This document shows, one piece after another, positions 16,004 to 22,911 of a stretch of 25,328 bases of DNA. Within the stretch, counting starts at the first letter, position 1; the number at the start of each line of letters is the position of its first letter. The translations under genes were made by a program, and so were the position numbers. Source of the stretch: Mariprofundus sp. (lineage in GTDB: Bacteria > Pseudomonadota > Zetaproteobacteria > Mariprofundales > Mariprofundaceae). The notes under the pieces were generated by a model that saw only the letters and a program-made list of their open reading frames with translations, searched no databases and had not been told where the DNA came from. The stretch spans positions 1 through 25,328 of the forward strand of contig WFUI01000247.1 of the NCBI GenBank assembly GCA_015485035.1. Direction: 5' to 3'.

Positions 16004-16561
16004 ATGAAAAAGCTATTATGGTTATCACTGCTGGCTCTGCTGTTGGCATCCTGTTCTGCTCCTGAACAGCAGGATGGTGATAGCCTGCCAGTCAAAGGCA
16101 AATCCATGCCGGAATTTCAGATGAACACCTTGGATGGCAAGCAGGTCAACAGCCATAGCCAGTTTGTCGGCAAGGTTATCATTCTCAATGTCTGGGCGAC
16201 CTGGTGCCCACCATGCCGCAAAGAAATGCCGGATCTGATTAGACTCTCTCGCTTGTTGCCAGCCAATAAATTCACCGTGATTGGTTTATCGGTGGATAAT
16301 AATGCCGATGATGTGCGCGCCTTTATCAAGGAATATCATATTCCCTTCCCTATTTTCTGGGACAAGGGTGGCAAGCAGGTGGCAGGGCCGATACTGGGCA
16401 CATTCAAATATCCGGAAACATATATTATCAACCGACGCGGAGTGTATGTGGAGAAAGTTGTGGGCGGGTTCCCCTGGGCTTCGCCACGCACGGTGGCCAT
16501 TATGAATGCGATCTATAAAACCGGAAAAATACCCGAATCGCCCAAAAAGAAAACGTCCTGA
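16004..16561 (+). CDS. TlpA/ResA-like thiol-disulfide lipoprotein
   Basis: The 185-residue protein has a lipoprotein signal (L-L-A-S-C, Cys17) and a thioredoxin-fold domain with W-A-T-W-C-P-P-C (active-site Cys68 and Cys71). It also has V-I-G-L-S-V-D and a cis-Pro region F-K-Y-P-E-T-Y-I-I-N. Such proteins reduce disulfides or metal-binding Cys in the periplasm, for example in cytochrome and copper-site maturation. Lying 15 bases after copG, it may keep CopG or other Cys-bearing copper proteins reduced (inference). ATG 16004 is chosen because it begins the lipoprotein signal; GTG 15995 and TTG 15992 are also in frame. The electron donor, a DsbD-like protein, is not in the window. Confidence 0.9.
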   Translation: MKKLLWLSLLALLLASCSAPEQQDGDSLPVKGKSMPEFQMNTLDGKQVNSHSQFVGKVIILNVWATWCPPCRKEMPDLIRLSRLLPANKFTVIGLSVDNNADDVRAFIKEYHIPFPIFWDKGGKQVAGPILGTFKYPETYIINRRGVYVEKVVGGFPWASPRTVAIMNAIYKTGKIPESPKKKTS

Positions 16562-16569
16562 AGGAGGAT

Positions 16570-17061
16570 ATGATGAAAAAAAGAATAATGGTTTTTGCAG
16601 GCATGGTGATCGTAGCTGCTGCGCAACCGGCGCTGGCTCATGAGCATGGGCATATGGATGGCGATATACACAGCAGCATGGGTATGCAGATGGATGGTGG
16701 TATGGAGCATATGAAGGGTGCTTTTATGACCGAAAAGGATATTGATGGATACACGGTCAGCTTCCGAATCATGAAGGCGCCGCAGGGCAAGGATCAGGGT
16801 GGCAACCATCATGTCATGATTAAGGTGATGCAGAAGAGCAAGACTGTGCCTGATCTGATGGTAAATTCCAAAGTGATGCATCCGAACGGAAAATCCGAAT
16901 CCAAAATGATGATGCGCATGGGGAACTGGTATATGGCTGCTTATGATCTGGATCACCCAGGCCCACATCAGTTGATGGTGCTGTTCAAAACCAGTGATGG
17001 AAAGAAGCATTTTGGCGGTGTGAGTTATCCTGAGCAGCAACAGCATCCAGGTGATCACTGA
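16570..17061 (+). CDS. Met/His-rich secreted Ig-like protein 2 (163 aa)
   Basis: This paralogue of the gene at 14960 has a signal peptide (1-23, ending A-L-A), a short Met/His-rich linker (24-50: H-E-H-G-H-M-D, M-G-M-Q-M-D-G-G-M) and the same core. The core contains K-D-I-D-G-Y-T-V-S-F, M-V-N-S-K-V-M-H-P-N-G, K-M-M-M-R-M-G-N-W-Y-M and H-Q-L-M-V-L-F-K-T-S-D-G-K-K-H-F-G-G. The last segment is shared almost unchanged with protein 1, suggesting recent duplication or strong constraint. AGGAGG precedes the double ATG at 16570. The stop overlaps the next start by one base (TGATGA). Periplasmic copper binding is likely by composition, not proven. Confidence 0.8.
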   Translation: MMKKRIMVFAGMVIVAAAQPALAHEHGHMDGDIHSSMGMQMDGGMEHMKGAFMTEKDIDGYTVSFRIMKAPQGKDQGGNHHVMIKVMQKSKTVPDLMVNSKVMHPNGKSESKMMMRMGNWYMAAYDLDHPGPHQLMVLFKTSDGKKHFGGVSYPEQQQHPGDH

Positions 17062-17537
17062 TGAAAAAACATATTGTCGTACTGGCCATGCTGGGCTTGC
17101 TCAGTGCATGCTCCACATGGACAGACAGCAGCTCCGGTGCGGTTGGGCAGCAACACAGTGCAGCTGCGACGCAAGGTATGGATCACAAATCCACGTTCTT
17201 TGTGGCGCAAAAGGGAGTGGCAGATGGTTATGTGTTTATTTTCCATGTCATGCCTGCACCGGAGGGAAAAGGGTATAGCCGGATAAACTATCACCTGATG
17301 GTGAGTGTGGAAAAAAATGGCAAGCCGCTGACCGACCTGAAGATGTATTCGGCAGTGAAACACCCGGATGGCAGTTCTATTGCAAAAGCGCCGATGATGC
17401 AGATGGGCAACTGGTATATGGCGCTCTATAACCTCAGTCATGAAACAGGACAGCACTGGCTCACCGTATCGTTTGAGCGGGCAGGAAAAACCTACGATTC
17501 CGGCGTTTATTATCCTGAAAGGGCTTATCATCAATGA
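17061..17537 (+). CDS. Ig-like copper-cluster lipoprotein (158 aa)
   Basis: This third member of the family is a lipoprotein (L-L-S-A-C, Cys17) rather than a free secreted protein and has a Ser/Ala/Gln linker with few Met. The core keeps G-K-P-L-T-D-L-K-M, K-H-P-D-G, M-M-Q-M-G-N-W-Y-M-A-L-Y-N-L-S-H-E and a beta strand L-T-V-S-F-E, ending Y-Y-P-E. The family thus has soluble and anchored forms, which could pass metal from one to the other (inference). Both ends overlap neighbouring genes: one base with the previous gene and an ATGA with the next, typical of tight co-translation. Confidence 0.76.
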   Translation: MKKHIVVLAMLGLLSACSTWTDSSSGAVGQQHSAAATQGMDHKSTFFVAQKGVADGYVFIFHVMPAPEGKGYSRINYHLMVSVEKNGKPLTDLKMYSAVKHPDGSSIAKAPMMQMGNWYMALYNLSHETGQHWLTVSFERAGKTYDSGVYYPERAYHQ

Positions 17538-18022
17538 ACGATATCCGCTGCCCTGTTTGCAATATGGATGCCAGCGATTCAGACATATGCGCTAATCATC
17601 TGGGTGTTGAATACCGCTTCTGCATGACGCAGTGCCGGGAGAACTTTCTGGCTAGGCCCAAGTTGTATATCGGTAAACAATCGCCGATAAAAGCAGGCCG
17701 ACAAGTCATCAAACGCAGAAGGTTTACGCTGGACTGCCCTGTTGTCGGTTTACAGCGCGAGGCATTGCTCATGGAGCTGAATAAGCTGATGAGCGTACGC
17801 AATATCAGAGTCGAGGGAGATCGTCTCTCGATTGATTATAACCTGCTGGAGATTACGGCCGAACAAATTGAAGCGGCCTTGGTTCGGGCCGGTGCATTGA
17901 TGGGCACGGGCTGGGGCGAGCGCCTGAAACGCGGCTGGATACATTACACCGAAGAGACCGAACTCGATAACCTGGCCACTGGCGAGTCAGCATGCTGCAA
18001 CAAATCACCGGCAAAGGGATAA
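17534..18022 (+). CDS. YHS/TRASH-like plus HMA-like two-domain protein
   Basis: The 162-residue protein has no signal peptide. The N-terminus has C-P-V-C-N-M (Cys6, Cys9) followed by V-E-Y-R-F-C-M-T-Q-C-R-E-N-F (Cys30, Cys34), the treble-clef-like layout of YHS/TRASH metal-binding domains. Residues 64-122 resemble a heavy-metal-associated (HMA) ferredoxin-like fold: F-T-L-D-C-P-V, then a helix, S-V-R-N-I-R-V and R-L-S-I-D-Y. The usual M-x-C-x-x-C metal loop is reduced to one Cys (Cys68). A Cys-Cys pair lies near the C-terminus (154-155). It may be a cytosolic copper sensor or carrier. The ATGA overlap with the preceding lipoprotein gene shows the two are co-transcribed. Confidence 0.7.
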   Translation: MNDIRCPVCNMDASDSDICANHLGVEYRFCMTQCRENFLARPKLYIGKQSPIKAGRQVIKRRRFTLDCPVVGLQREALLMELNKLMSVRNIRVEGDRLSIDYNLLEITAEQIEAALVRAGALMGTGWGERLKRGWIHYTEETELDNLATGESACCNKSPAKG

Positions 18023-18032
18023 GGAGCTAGAA

Positions 18033-18365
18033 ATGCAGTACAAAAAAGTGACAGCGATTGTTATTTGCGAAAAGTTGAAGGCGGTCGAACAGGCGTTGGT
18101 TGAGATAGGTGTTAGTGGTGTGAGCATTACCCAGGTTCGGGGTTATGGCGAATATCATGATTTTTATCAATCAGATATGATGACGTGCCATGCCTGTATC
18201 GATATTTTTTGCCGGGCATCCCGGGTCGATATCATCGTAAATACGATTATGGATACTGCTCATAACGGTCAGCTTGAAGATGGCATTATTGCTGTTACGC
18301 CGGTTGAACAGCTGTACCGTATTCGAACAAAATCCGAATATGCCACTGATGATGACGACGAATAA
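18033..18365 (+). CDS. Divergent PII-like signalling protein with CHAC motif
   Basis: The 110-residue protein has the size and beta-alpha-beta layout of PII/GlnK proteins. It starts K-K-V-T-A-I-V-I-C-E-K-L and ends D-G-I-I-A-V-T-P-V-E-Q-L-Y-R-I-R-T, close to the PII signature G-K-I-F-V-x-P-V ... R-I-R-T-G-E. The T-loop region carries no recognisable uridylylation-site pattern and instead contains T-C-H-A-C with a further Cys (Cys52, Cys55, Cys60). The T-G-x-x-G-D-G nucleotide-binding motif is replaced by N-G-Q-L-E-D-G. It is probably not a nitrogen regulator; a metal- or ligand-controlled PII-like regulator of the nearby pumps is more likely (inference). AAGGAG lies at 18020-18025, before the ATG at 18033. 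The tail is very acidic (D-D-D-D-E). Confidence 0.72.
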   Translation: MQYKKVTAIVICEKLKAVEQALVEIGVSGVSITQVRGYGEYHDFYQSDMMTCHACIDIFCRASRVDIIVNTIMDTAHNGQLEDGIIAVTPVEQLYRIRTKSEYATDDDDE

Positions 18366-18413
18366 GTTTACAATATTTATCCTTTTTTTTACTGACACAA
18401 ACAGGAATTTATA

Positions 18414-18881
18414 ATGAATGCTCAAGCACCTATTAAATTATCAGCAACACTTATATTTTTTACAGCGTTTCTTAGCACGTTTTCTGCCGCTTTCGCTGCT
18501 GATTCGCAACATCACCGGCGTGTGAATGATGTGGACTTCTATCTTGCTGTCATACCGGCCGAGATCACTCAGGGGGTATCAGACATACAAACCAGGTTTA
18601 AAAAACACGAAACCCGATATCACATTATTGTCTCTCTTATTGATTCCCGAACTGGAGTCCGTATTACTGATGCCAAAGTACAGGCAACCATCAGCACTCC
18701 CGGAGGCTTGGCAAAGCAAAATAAAAGCCTTGAACCCATGCTTATCATGGATGCCACCAGCTACGGGAATTATTTTTTAATGTCTGACCCGGGAAAATAC
18801 CGCCTGCGCTTCAAGATGTTGACTCCAGCACGCAAGTACGAAGAAGTAGCAGATTTTTTCTTCAACAAGCCAAAGAATTAA
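18414..18881 (+). CDS. Secreted Ig-like (YtkA-type) protein 4 (155 aa)
   Basis: A signal peptide (about 1-28, ending A-F-A-A) precedes a beta-rich domain: D-F-Y-L-A-V-I-P-A-E-I, R-Y-H-I-I-V-S-L-I-D, R-I-T-D-A-K-V-Q-A-T-I-S-T-P-G-G, E-P-M-L-I-M-D-A-T-S-Y-G-N-Y-F and G-K-Y-R-L-R-F-K. The order of elements matches the three Ig-like proteins upstream, but this one lacks the Met-rich linker and is more distant. It resembles YtkA-like domains most. It begins 48 bases after the PII-like gene, behind an A/T-rich stretch with an eight-base T-run, so it may have its own promoter. Periplasmic location is clear; ligand and partner are unknown. Confidence 0.7.
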   Translation: MNAQAPIKLSATLIFFTAFLSTFSAAFAADSQHHRRVNDVDFYLAVIPAEITQGVSDIQTRFKKHETRYHIIVSLIDSRTGVRITDAKVQATISTPGGLAKQNKSLEPMLIMDATSYGNYFLMSDPGKYRLRFKMLTPARKYEEVADFFFNKPKN

Positions 18882-18891
18882 ATCATGCTAT

Positions 18892-18925
18892 CACAGGAAA
18901 ATGTCAAAATGGGAACATTTCCGTG
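18892..18925 (+). other. Imperfect hairpin in the 18882-19096 gap
   Basis: CAC-A-GGAAAATGT (18892-18904) can pair with ACATTTCC-GTG (18915-18925), with two bulged A. It begins 11 bases after the Ig-like gene stop. No T-run follows. The rest of this 215-base gap holds short open stretches but no gene I can support. Confidence 0.35.
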
Positions 18926-19096
18926 AACGAGCCTGGTAAAGAAGATGTATCCGAAAGGCTATGATTATGATCTGGATGTATGGTGACTAATCCATCGCGA
19001 AGAGCAGGAGTCGCCCCGTTTGCACGGCAATGTATATCGCCGCGCTATGGACATCATGCCTAGTTTTTTCCGAATTTTTAACCGAGGAGATCCGAC

Positions 19097-19393
19097 ATGG
19101 AAGGGTTGGGAACACTGTTATTTTATGCTCTGCTGTTTTACCTGATGATGCGCTTTGGCTGTGGAGCCCACATGATCCACGGGCACGGCAATCGTGGCTC
19201 TCATCAGGATTCCAGCCCTGGCACTTTTATTGATCCGGTTTGCGGCAAGGAGGTAGATCAAAGCAAAGGATATGGCCTCATGCATGAGGGCAACCTCTAC
19301 CGGTTCTGCTCGCGCCATTGCCTGGAACAGTTTGATGAACAACCCACCCTTTTTTTACACAAACACAATAAGGAGGTAAACCATGAACACTAG
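19097..19393 (+). CDS. Membrane-anchored YHS-domain protein (98 aa)
   Basis: Residues 4-20 form one membrane segment, followed by C-G-A-H-M-I-H-G-H-G (22-31), which is rich in potential metal ligands. A YHS domain follows, with I-D-P-V-C-G-K-E-V (45-53) and L-Y-R-F-C-S-R-H-C-L-E-Q-F (67-79; Cys71 and Cys75 after Cys49). YHS domains occur in copper P-type ATPases and copper-linked proteins. The C-terminus is His-rich (H-K-H ... H-E-H). GAGGAG at 19083-19088 supports the ATG. The stop overlaps the start of the next gene by 11 bases, so the pair is translated together. Confidence 0.85.
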   Translation: MEGLGTLLFYALLFYLMMRFGCGAHMIHGHGNRGSHQDSSPGTFIDPVCGKEVDQSKGYGLMHEGNLYRFCSRHCLEQFDEQPTLFLHKHNKEVNHEH

Positions 19394-19670
19394 AATAGTG
19401 TTTGTCGCATTCGGACATGCCACCAGTATTTTTCTGGCGACCACGTTTGCTTTGTGTGTCGCCTTCGATGTGCTGTTCCCCGAGCATGCGATGTTTACAG
19501 TCTGGCAAAAACTGTTGCCGGGATTTACCGGAATCAACTGGAGCAGTTTTTTTATCGGATTGATTGAAGCCTATGGTTATGGCTGGTATATCACCTTGAT
19601 CTGGGTGCCACTTTATAATGTGTTTGCTTCACGTTCTTCCCGCCGCCACAAGAATAAGTCATCCAGATAA
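19383..19670 (+). CDS. Small DUF5676-like membrane protein (95 aa)
   Basis: The protein has two hydrophobic membrane segments (about 7-30 and 51-82) around a loop with L-P-G-F-T-G-I-N-W, and a basic C-terminus (R-S-S-R-R-H-K-N-K). Length, topology and the loop fit DUF5676-type small membrane proteins, which are often found next to YHS and copper genes; the assignment is from memory. AAGGAGG (19371-19377) just before the start lies inside the preceding YHS gene. Function is not known. Confidence 0.72.
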   Translation: MNTRIVFVAFGHATSIFLATTFALCVAFDVLFPEHAMFTVWQKLLPGFTGINWSSFFIGLIEAYGYGWYITLIWVPLYNVFASRSSRRHKNKSSR

Positions 19671-19682
19671 GGAGATAGATTG

Positions 19683-21383
19683 ATGATCCATCTTGACCAA
19701 TTTACGCGCACACAACGTATTGCCTATTTTTCCATGGAAATCGCTTTGCAGAATGAGATTCCCACCTACAGTGGCGGTCTCGGTATTCTCGCTGGCGACA
19801 CCATGCGCTCGGCAGCCGATCTGGAAATCCCCATGGTGGCGGTCAGCCTCGTTAGCCATGCCGGCTATTTCGAGCAGGAGATTGATGCGGATGGGAGACA
19901 GGTCGAACATCCCTCTGCATGGAAGCCTTCGCAATGGGCCACCCAGCTGGAAGCAAAAGTAGCCGTACCCATTGAGGGCAGGCTGGTGTGGGTCGCCGGT
20001 TGGCTGTATGTTCTCAAGGGGCATATGAATGGCGAGATTCCGGTCATTCTGCTGGATACGGACATTGATGAAAACCAGCCCGCAGATCGGGAGATTACGC
20101 ATTACCTTTATGGCGGTGACGATGTCTACCGGCTGAAGCAGGAGATTGTGCTGGGCATTGGCGGTATACGCATTCTGCAAGCGCTCGGGTTCACGTTGCG
20201 CCAGTATCATATGAATGAGGGGCATTCGGCCCTGTTGGCGCTGGAACTGCTGCGTCGTTATGCCTATCCGCAAGGGGATGTGCGCCCCGGCGAGTCGGCC
20301 TATGATGTTCCGCGCGTACGTGAGCAGTGCGATTTTACCACCCATACGCCGGTTGAGGCTGGCCAGGATCGTTTTTCCTATGATTTGGTGGGGCGTATTT
20401 TGGCCGAAATCATTGATCCGGCGACGCTGAAACAATTGGCCGGTGAAGATAATCTCAACATGACCCGGCTGGCCATGAATCTCAGTGAATATGTCAATGG
20501 TGTCGCCAAGCGGCATGCGGAAGTGTCCAGAAAGTTATTTCCCGGCTACCATGTACGTGCTGTCACCAACGGCGTTCACCCTTTTACCTGGGCATCGCCG
20601 CCATTTCGTGAGCTTTTTAATACGCACTTTCCCGGTTGGTGCCATGAGTCGGAAATATTGGTACGGGCGGAATGCTGTATTCCCGATGCAGAGATATGGC
20701 AGGCTCATGCTCAGGCCAAGCAGGGTTTGATCGATAAGGTTCGCAATCTCACCGGTGTTGCACTTAAAGCGGAACTTCCCATCCTTGGTTTTGCCCGGCG
20801 CATGACTGCCTATAAACGTGCAGATTTACTATTCACCGATATCGAGCGCTTAAAATCCATCGCTGAAAAACATCCGTTCCAGATCGTGCTTGCGGGCAAG
20901 GCTCACCCCAAAGATGAAGCTGGCCACCAGCTGATTGAGCAACTGCATCATCATATGCGCGAGCTATTGGACATTATCCCCATGGCCTACATCCCGAATT
21001 ATGACATGGATATTGCACTGTCCATGGTTTCGGGCGTGGATGTATGGCTGAACACGCCCCTCAAGCCGATGGAGGCTTCAGGCACCAGTGGTATGAAAGC
21101 CGCTTTTAATGGCGTGCCGAACCTGTCTGTGCTCGACGGCTGGTGGATTGAGGGCTGTATAGAAGGAGGTACGGGCTGGGCTATCGGTGACAGTGCGGAA
21201 GTCGCTAATGGCGCCGATGCTGCTTCGCTCTATGACAAGCTGGAAAAGGTGGTCTTTCCGCTTTATTACGGTGATCGGGGCGGCTGGATTGCTGTCATGA
21301 AAGGTGCGATCAGCAAGAATGCTTCCTACTTCAACAGCCATCGCATGATGCGCCGTTATGCCGCGGAAGCCTATGTGCGTTGA
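19683..21383 (+). CDS. glgP: Alpha-glucan phosphorylase (GT35 family)
   Basis: The 566-residue enzyme has the alpha-glucan phosphorylase signatures I-A-Y-F-S-M-E-I-A-L near the N-terminus, Y-S-G-G-L-G-I-L-A-G-D, H-M-N-E-G-H-S, T-N-G-V-H and E-A-S-G-T-S-G-M-K-A. In the last of these Lys472 would hold pyridoxal phosphate. It releases glucose 1-phosphate from glycogen-like glucans. The length fits the shorter bacterial class rather than the roughly 800-residue E. coli GlgP type. AAGGAG upstream supports ATG 19683; TTG 19680 is directly before it. It lies 12 bases after the DUF5676-like gene, so read-through from the copper group is possible, although its function is carbon metabolism. Confidence 0.92.
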   Translation: MIHLDQFTRTQRIAYFSMEIALQNEIPTYSGGLGILAGDTMRSAADLEIPMVAVSLVSHAGYFEQEIDADGRQVEHPSAWKPSQWATQLEAKVAVPIEGRLVWVAGWLYVLKGHMNGEIPVILLDTDIDENQPADREITHYLYGGDDVYRLKQEIVLGIGGIRILQALGFTLRQYHMNEGHSALLALELLRRYAYPQGDVRPGESAYDVPRVREQCDFTTHTPVEAGQDRFSYDLVGRILAEIIDPATLKQLAGEDNLNMTRLAMNLSEYVNGVAKRHAEVSRKLFPGYHVRAVTNGVHPFTWASPPFRELFNTHFPGWCHESEILVRAECCIPDAEIWQAHAQAKQGLIDKVRNLTGVALKAELPILGFARRMTAYKRADLLFTDIERLKSIAEKHPFQIVLAGKAHPKDEAGHQLIEQLHHHMRELLDIIPMAYIPNYDMDIALSMVSGVDVWLNTPLKPMEASGTSGMKAAFNGVPNLSVLDGWWIEGCIEGGTGWAIGDSAEVANGADAASLYDKLEKVVFPLYYGDRGGWIAVMKGAISKNASYFNSHRMMRRYAAEAYVR

Positions 21384-21408
21384 GCATCTGTTATTCCATT
21401 TATCCATT

Positions 21409-21442
21409 GTCTGTTCGGCAATCCGGCAGCAGCAGAACAGAC
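21409..21442 (+). other. Inverted repeat between glgP and tal
   Basis: GTCTGTTC (21409-21416) and GAACAGAC (21435-21442) form a perfect 8-bp stem with an 18-base loop in the 103-base gap between the two genes. There is no T-run. It could be a regulatory or mRNA-processing stem-loop. Confidence 0.4.
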
Positions 21443-21486
21443 GGCATGCATGATGATAAGTCAGCTGGACATTTTGAGGAAAAGCC

Positions 21487-22611
21487 ATGAATAATCTCAG
21501 TAATATAGCAGCAGCAGGCCAGTCCATCTGGCTGGACTATATCGACCGCCATTTGATTCACAGCGGCGCATTGCATCAACTGATGAAGCGCGACGGCATA
21601 TGCGGCGTGACCTCCAACCCGGCGATTTTCGAAAAAGCTATTCGTTCAGATAAAGAATATGCCAGCGTTCTCCAGCAGTTAGGTCGCATATCTCCGGTCG
21701 AGGCATTTGAACATCTTGCTATCGCGGATATCCGTGCTGCCGCCGATGTGCTGTATCCTGTGTACGACTCTTCCGAATGGCGGGATGGTTATGTGTCGTT
21801 GGAAGTATCACCAAAGCTGGCACATGATTGCGCAGGCACAGTGGCAGAAGCTATGCGGCTGTGGCACGAGGTTGGTCGGCAGAACCTGATGATCAAGGTG
21901 CCGGCAACCGATGCAGGTATTCCGGCTATCCGCAGGCTGATTGCCGAAGGCGTGAATGTGAATGCCACGCTGCTTTTTTCGCAGACCATGTATCAACGTG
22001 TTGCCGAGGCATTTATGTCCGGGCTTGAACAGCGGTTGCTCAATGGCGGTTCACCGGCACGGGTAGCGAGTGTCGCCAGTTTTTTTATCAGCCGTATTGA
22101 TACTGCTGTCGATGCTATGCTCGATACGCGTCTGAAAGAAGTGACTGGCGATGGTGAGCGAGATGCATTAAACAGCGTACATGGAAAGGTGGCAATCGCC
22201 AATGCCAAGCTTGCCTACCAGCATTACAAAACCGTCTTTTCCACGCCGCGCTGGGAGGCTCTGCGCGAATGCGGTGCACGCAGCCAGCGGCTACTCTGGG
22301 CCAGCACCGGCACCAAAAACCCAACCTATTCCGACACCCTTTATATTGAGGAACTGATCGGCCCGGAGACAGTGAATACCGCTCCACCCGCAACCCTGAC
22401 TGCATTCAGAGAACATGGTCGCATCCGCGCCAGCCTGGAAGAGGATATTCCCGGCGCGACGATGGTCATGAATCGGCTCAATACATTTGGCATATCGCTG
22501 GATGATGTGACCGATAAACTGCTGGTCGATGGCATCAGGCTATTCGATGAGGCCTATGACAACATCATGGATGCCATTGCTGCCCAACGGAGCCAAAGGG
22601 AGGTCCCATGA
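21487..22611 (+). CDS. tal: Transaldolase
   Basis: The 374-residue protein has W-L-D-Y-I near the N-terminus, G-V-T-S-N-P-A-I-F-E-K (40-50) and L-M-I-K-V-P-A-T (134-141), where Lys137 is the Schiff-base residue. G-V-N-V-N-A-T-L-L-F-S and S-V-A-S-F-F-I-S-R-I-D follow. It fits the longer transaldolase class (about 360-380 aa) of the non-oxidative pentose phosphate pathway, moving a dihydroxyacetone unit between sugar phosphates. GAGGAAAA before the ATG is the likely ribosome-binding site. Placed after glgP, it suggests a glycogen-to-pentose-phosphate unit with no direct link to copper. Confidence 0.95.
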   Translation: MNNLSNIAAAGQSIWLDYIDRHLIHSGALHQLMKRDGICGVTSNPAIFEKAIRSDKEYASVLQQLGRISPVEAFEHLAIADIRAAADVLYPVYDSSEWRDGYVSLEVSPKLAHDCAGTVAEAMRLWHEVGRQNLMIKVPATDAGIPAIRRLIAEGVNVNATLLFSQTMYQRVAEAFMSGLEQRLLNGGSPARVASVASFFISRIDTAVDAMLDTRLKEVTGDGERDALNSVHGKVAIANAKLAYQHYKTVFSTPRWEALRECGARSQRLLWASTGTKNPTYSDTLYIEELIGPETVNTAPPATLTAFREHGRIRASLEEDIPGATMVMNRLNTFGISLDDVTDKLLVDGIRLFDEAYDNIMDAIAAQRSQREVP

Positions 22612-22911
22612 ATAGTTGACGGATCATTCATTATATTCCTGCCTGCATGGTGGTTGAGGTGGCGAACCATGCTACTCGATAATGGAGCGCAGGCATGTCT
22701 GCTGCTTTTGCAGTAAAAAGAACCTGTCAATGTATAAATTGAACTCGATACCGGCCATATAACTCTGATCATGGCATGAATCCTTTATCGAGAGGGATAA
22801 CACACCAAACCTCGATGGAAAACTTTCTTGATAGCAAAGAAATATAAAACACGTATTTTTTAGAAACTCAAAAATGATGACTACATCCAAAATATTTGCG
22901 AGGAACGAATC
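22612..22911. other. 300-base gap with CTCGAT repeats, likely regulatory
   Basis: No gene is supported here. CTCGAT occurs at 22675-22680, 22744-22749 and 22811-22816. The extended form CTCGATA at 22744-22750 has an inverted partner TATCGAG at 22786-22792. The right half is A/T-rich (for example AAATATAAAAC), as expected for a promoter of the downstream genes, but I could not pick a -35/-10 pair with normal spacing. The repeats may be operator half-sites or chance. Confidence 0.35.

Noticed and set aside
18882..19096. Possible gene remnant in the gap (fragment M-Y-P-K-G-Y-D-Y-D-L-D-V-W)
   Set aside because: It is too short, with no start signal and no recognisable family; chance is more likely.
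19659..20516. 285-codon minus-strand ORF across glgP
   Set aside because: It lies antisense to the well-supported glucan phosphorylase and shows no recognisable domain.
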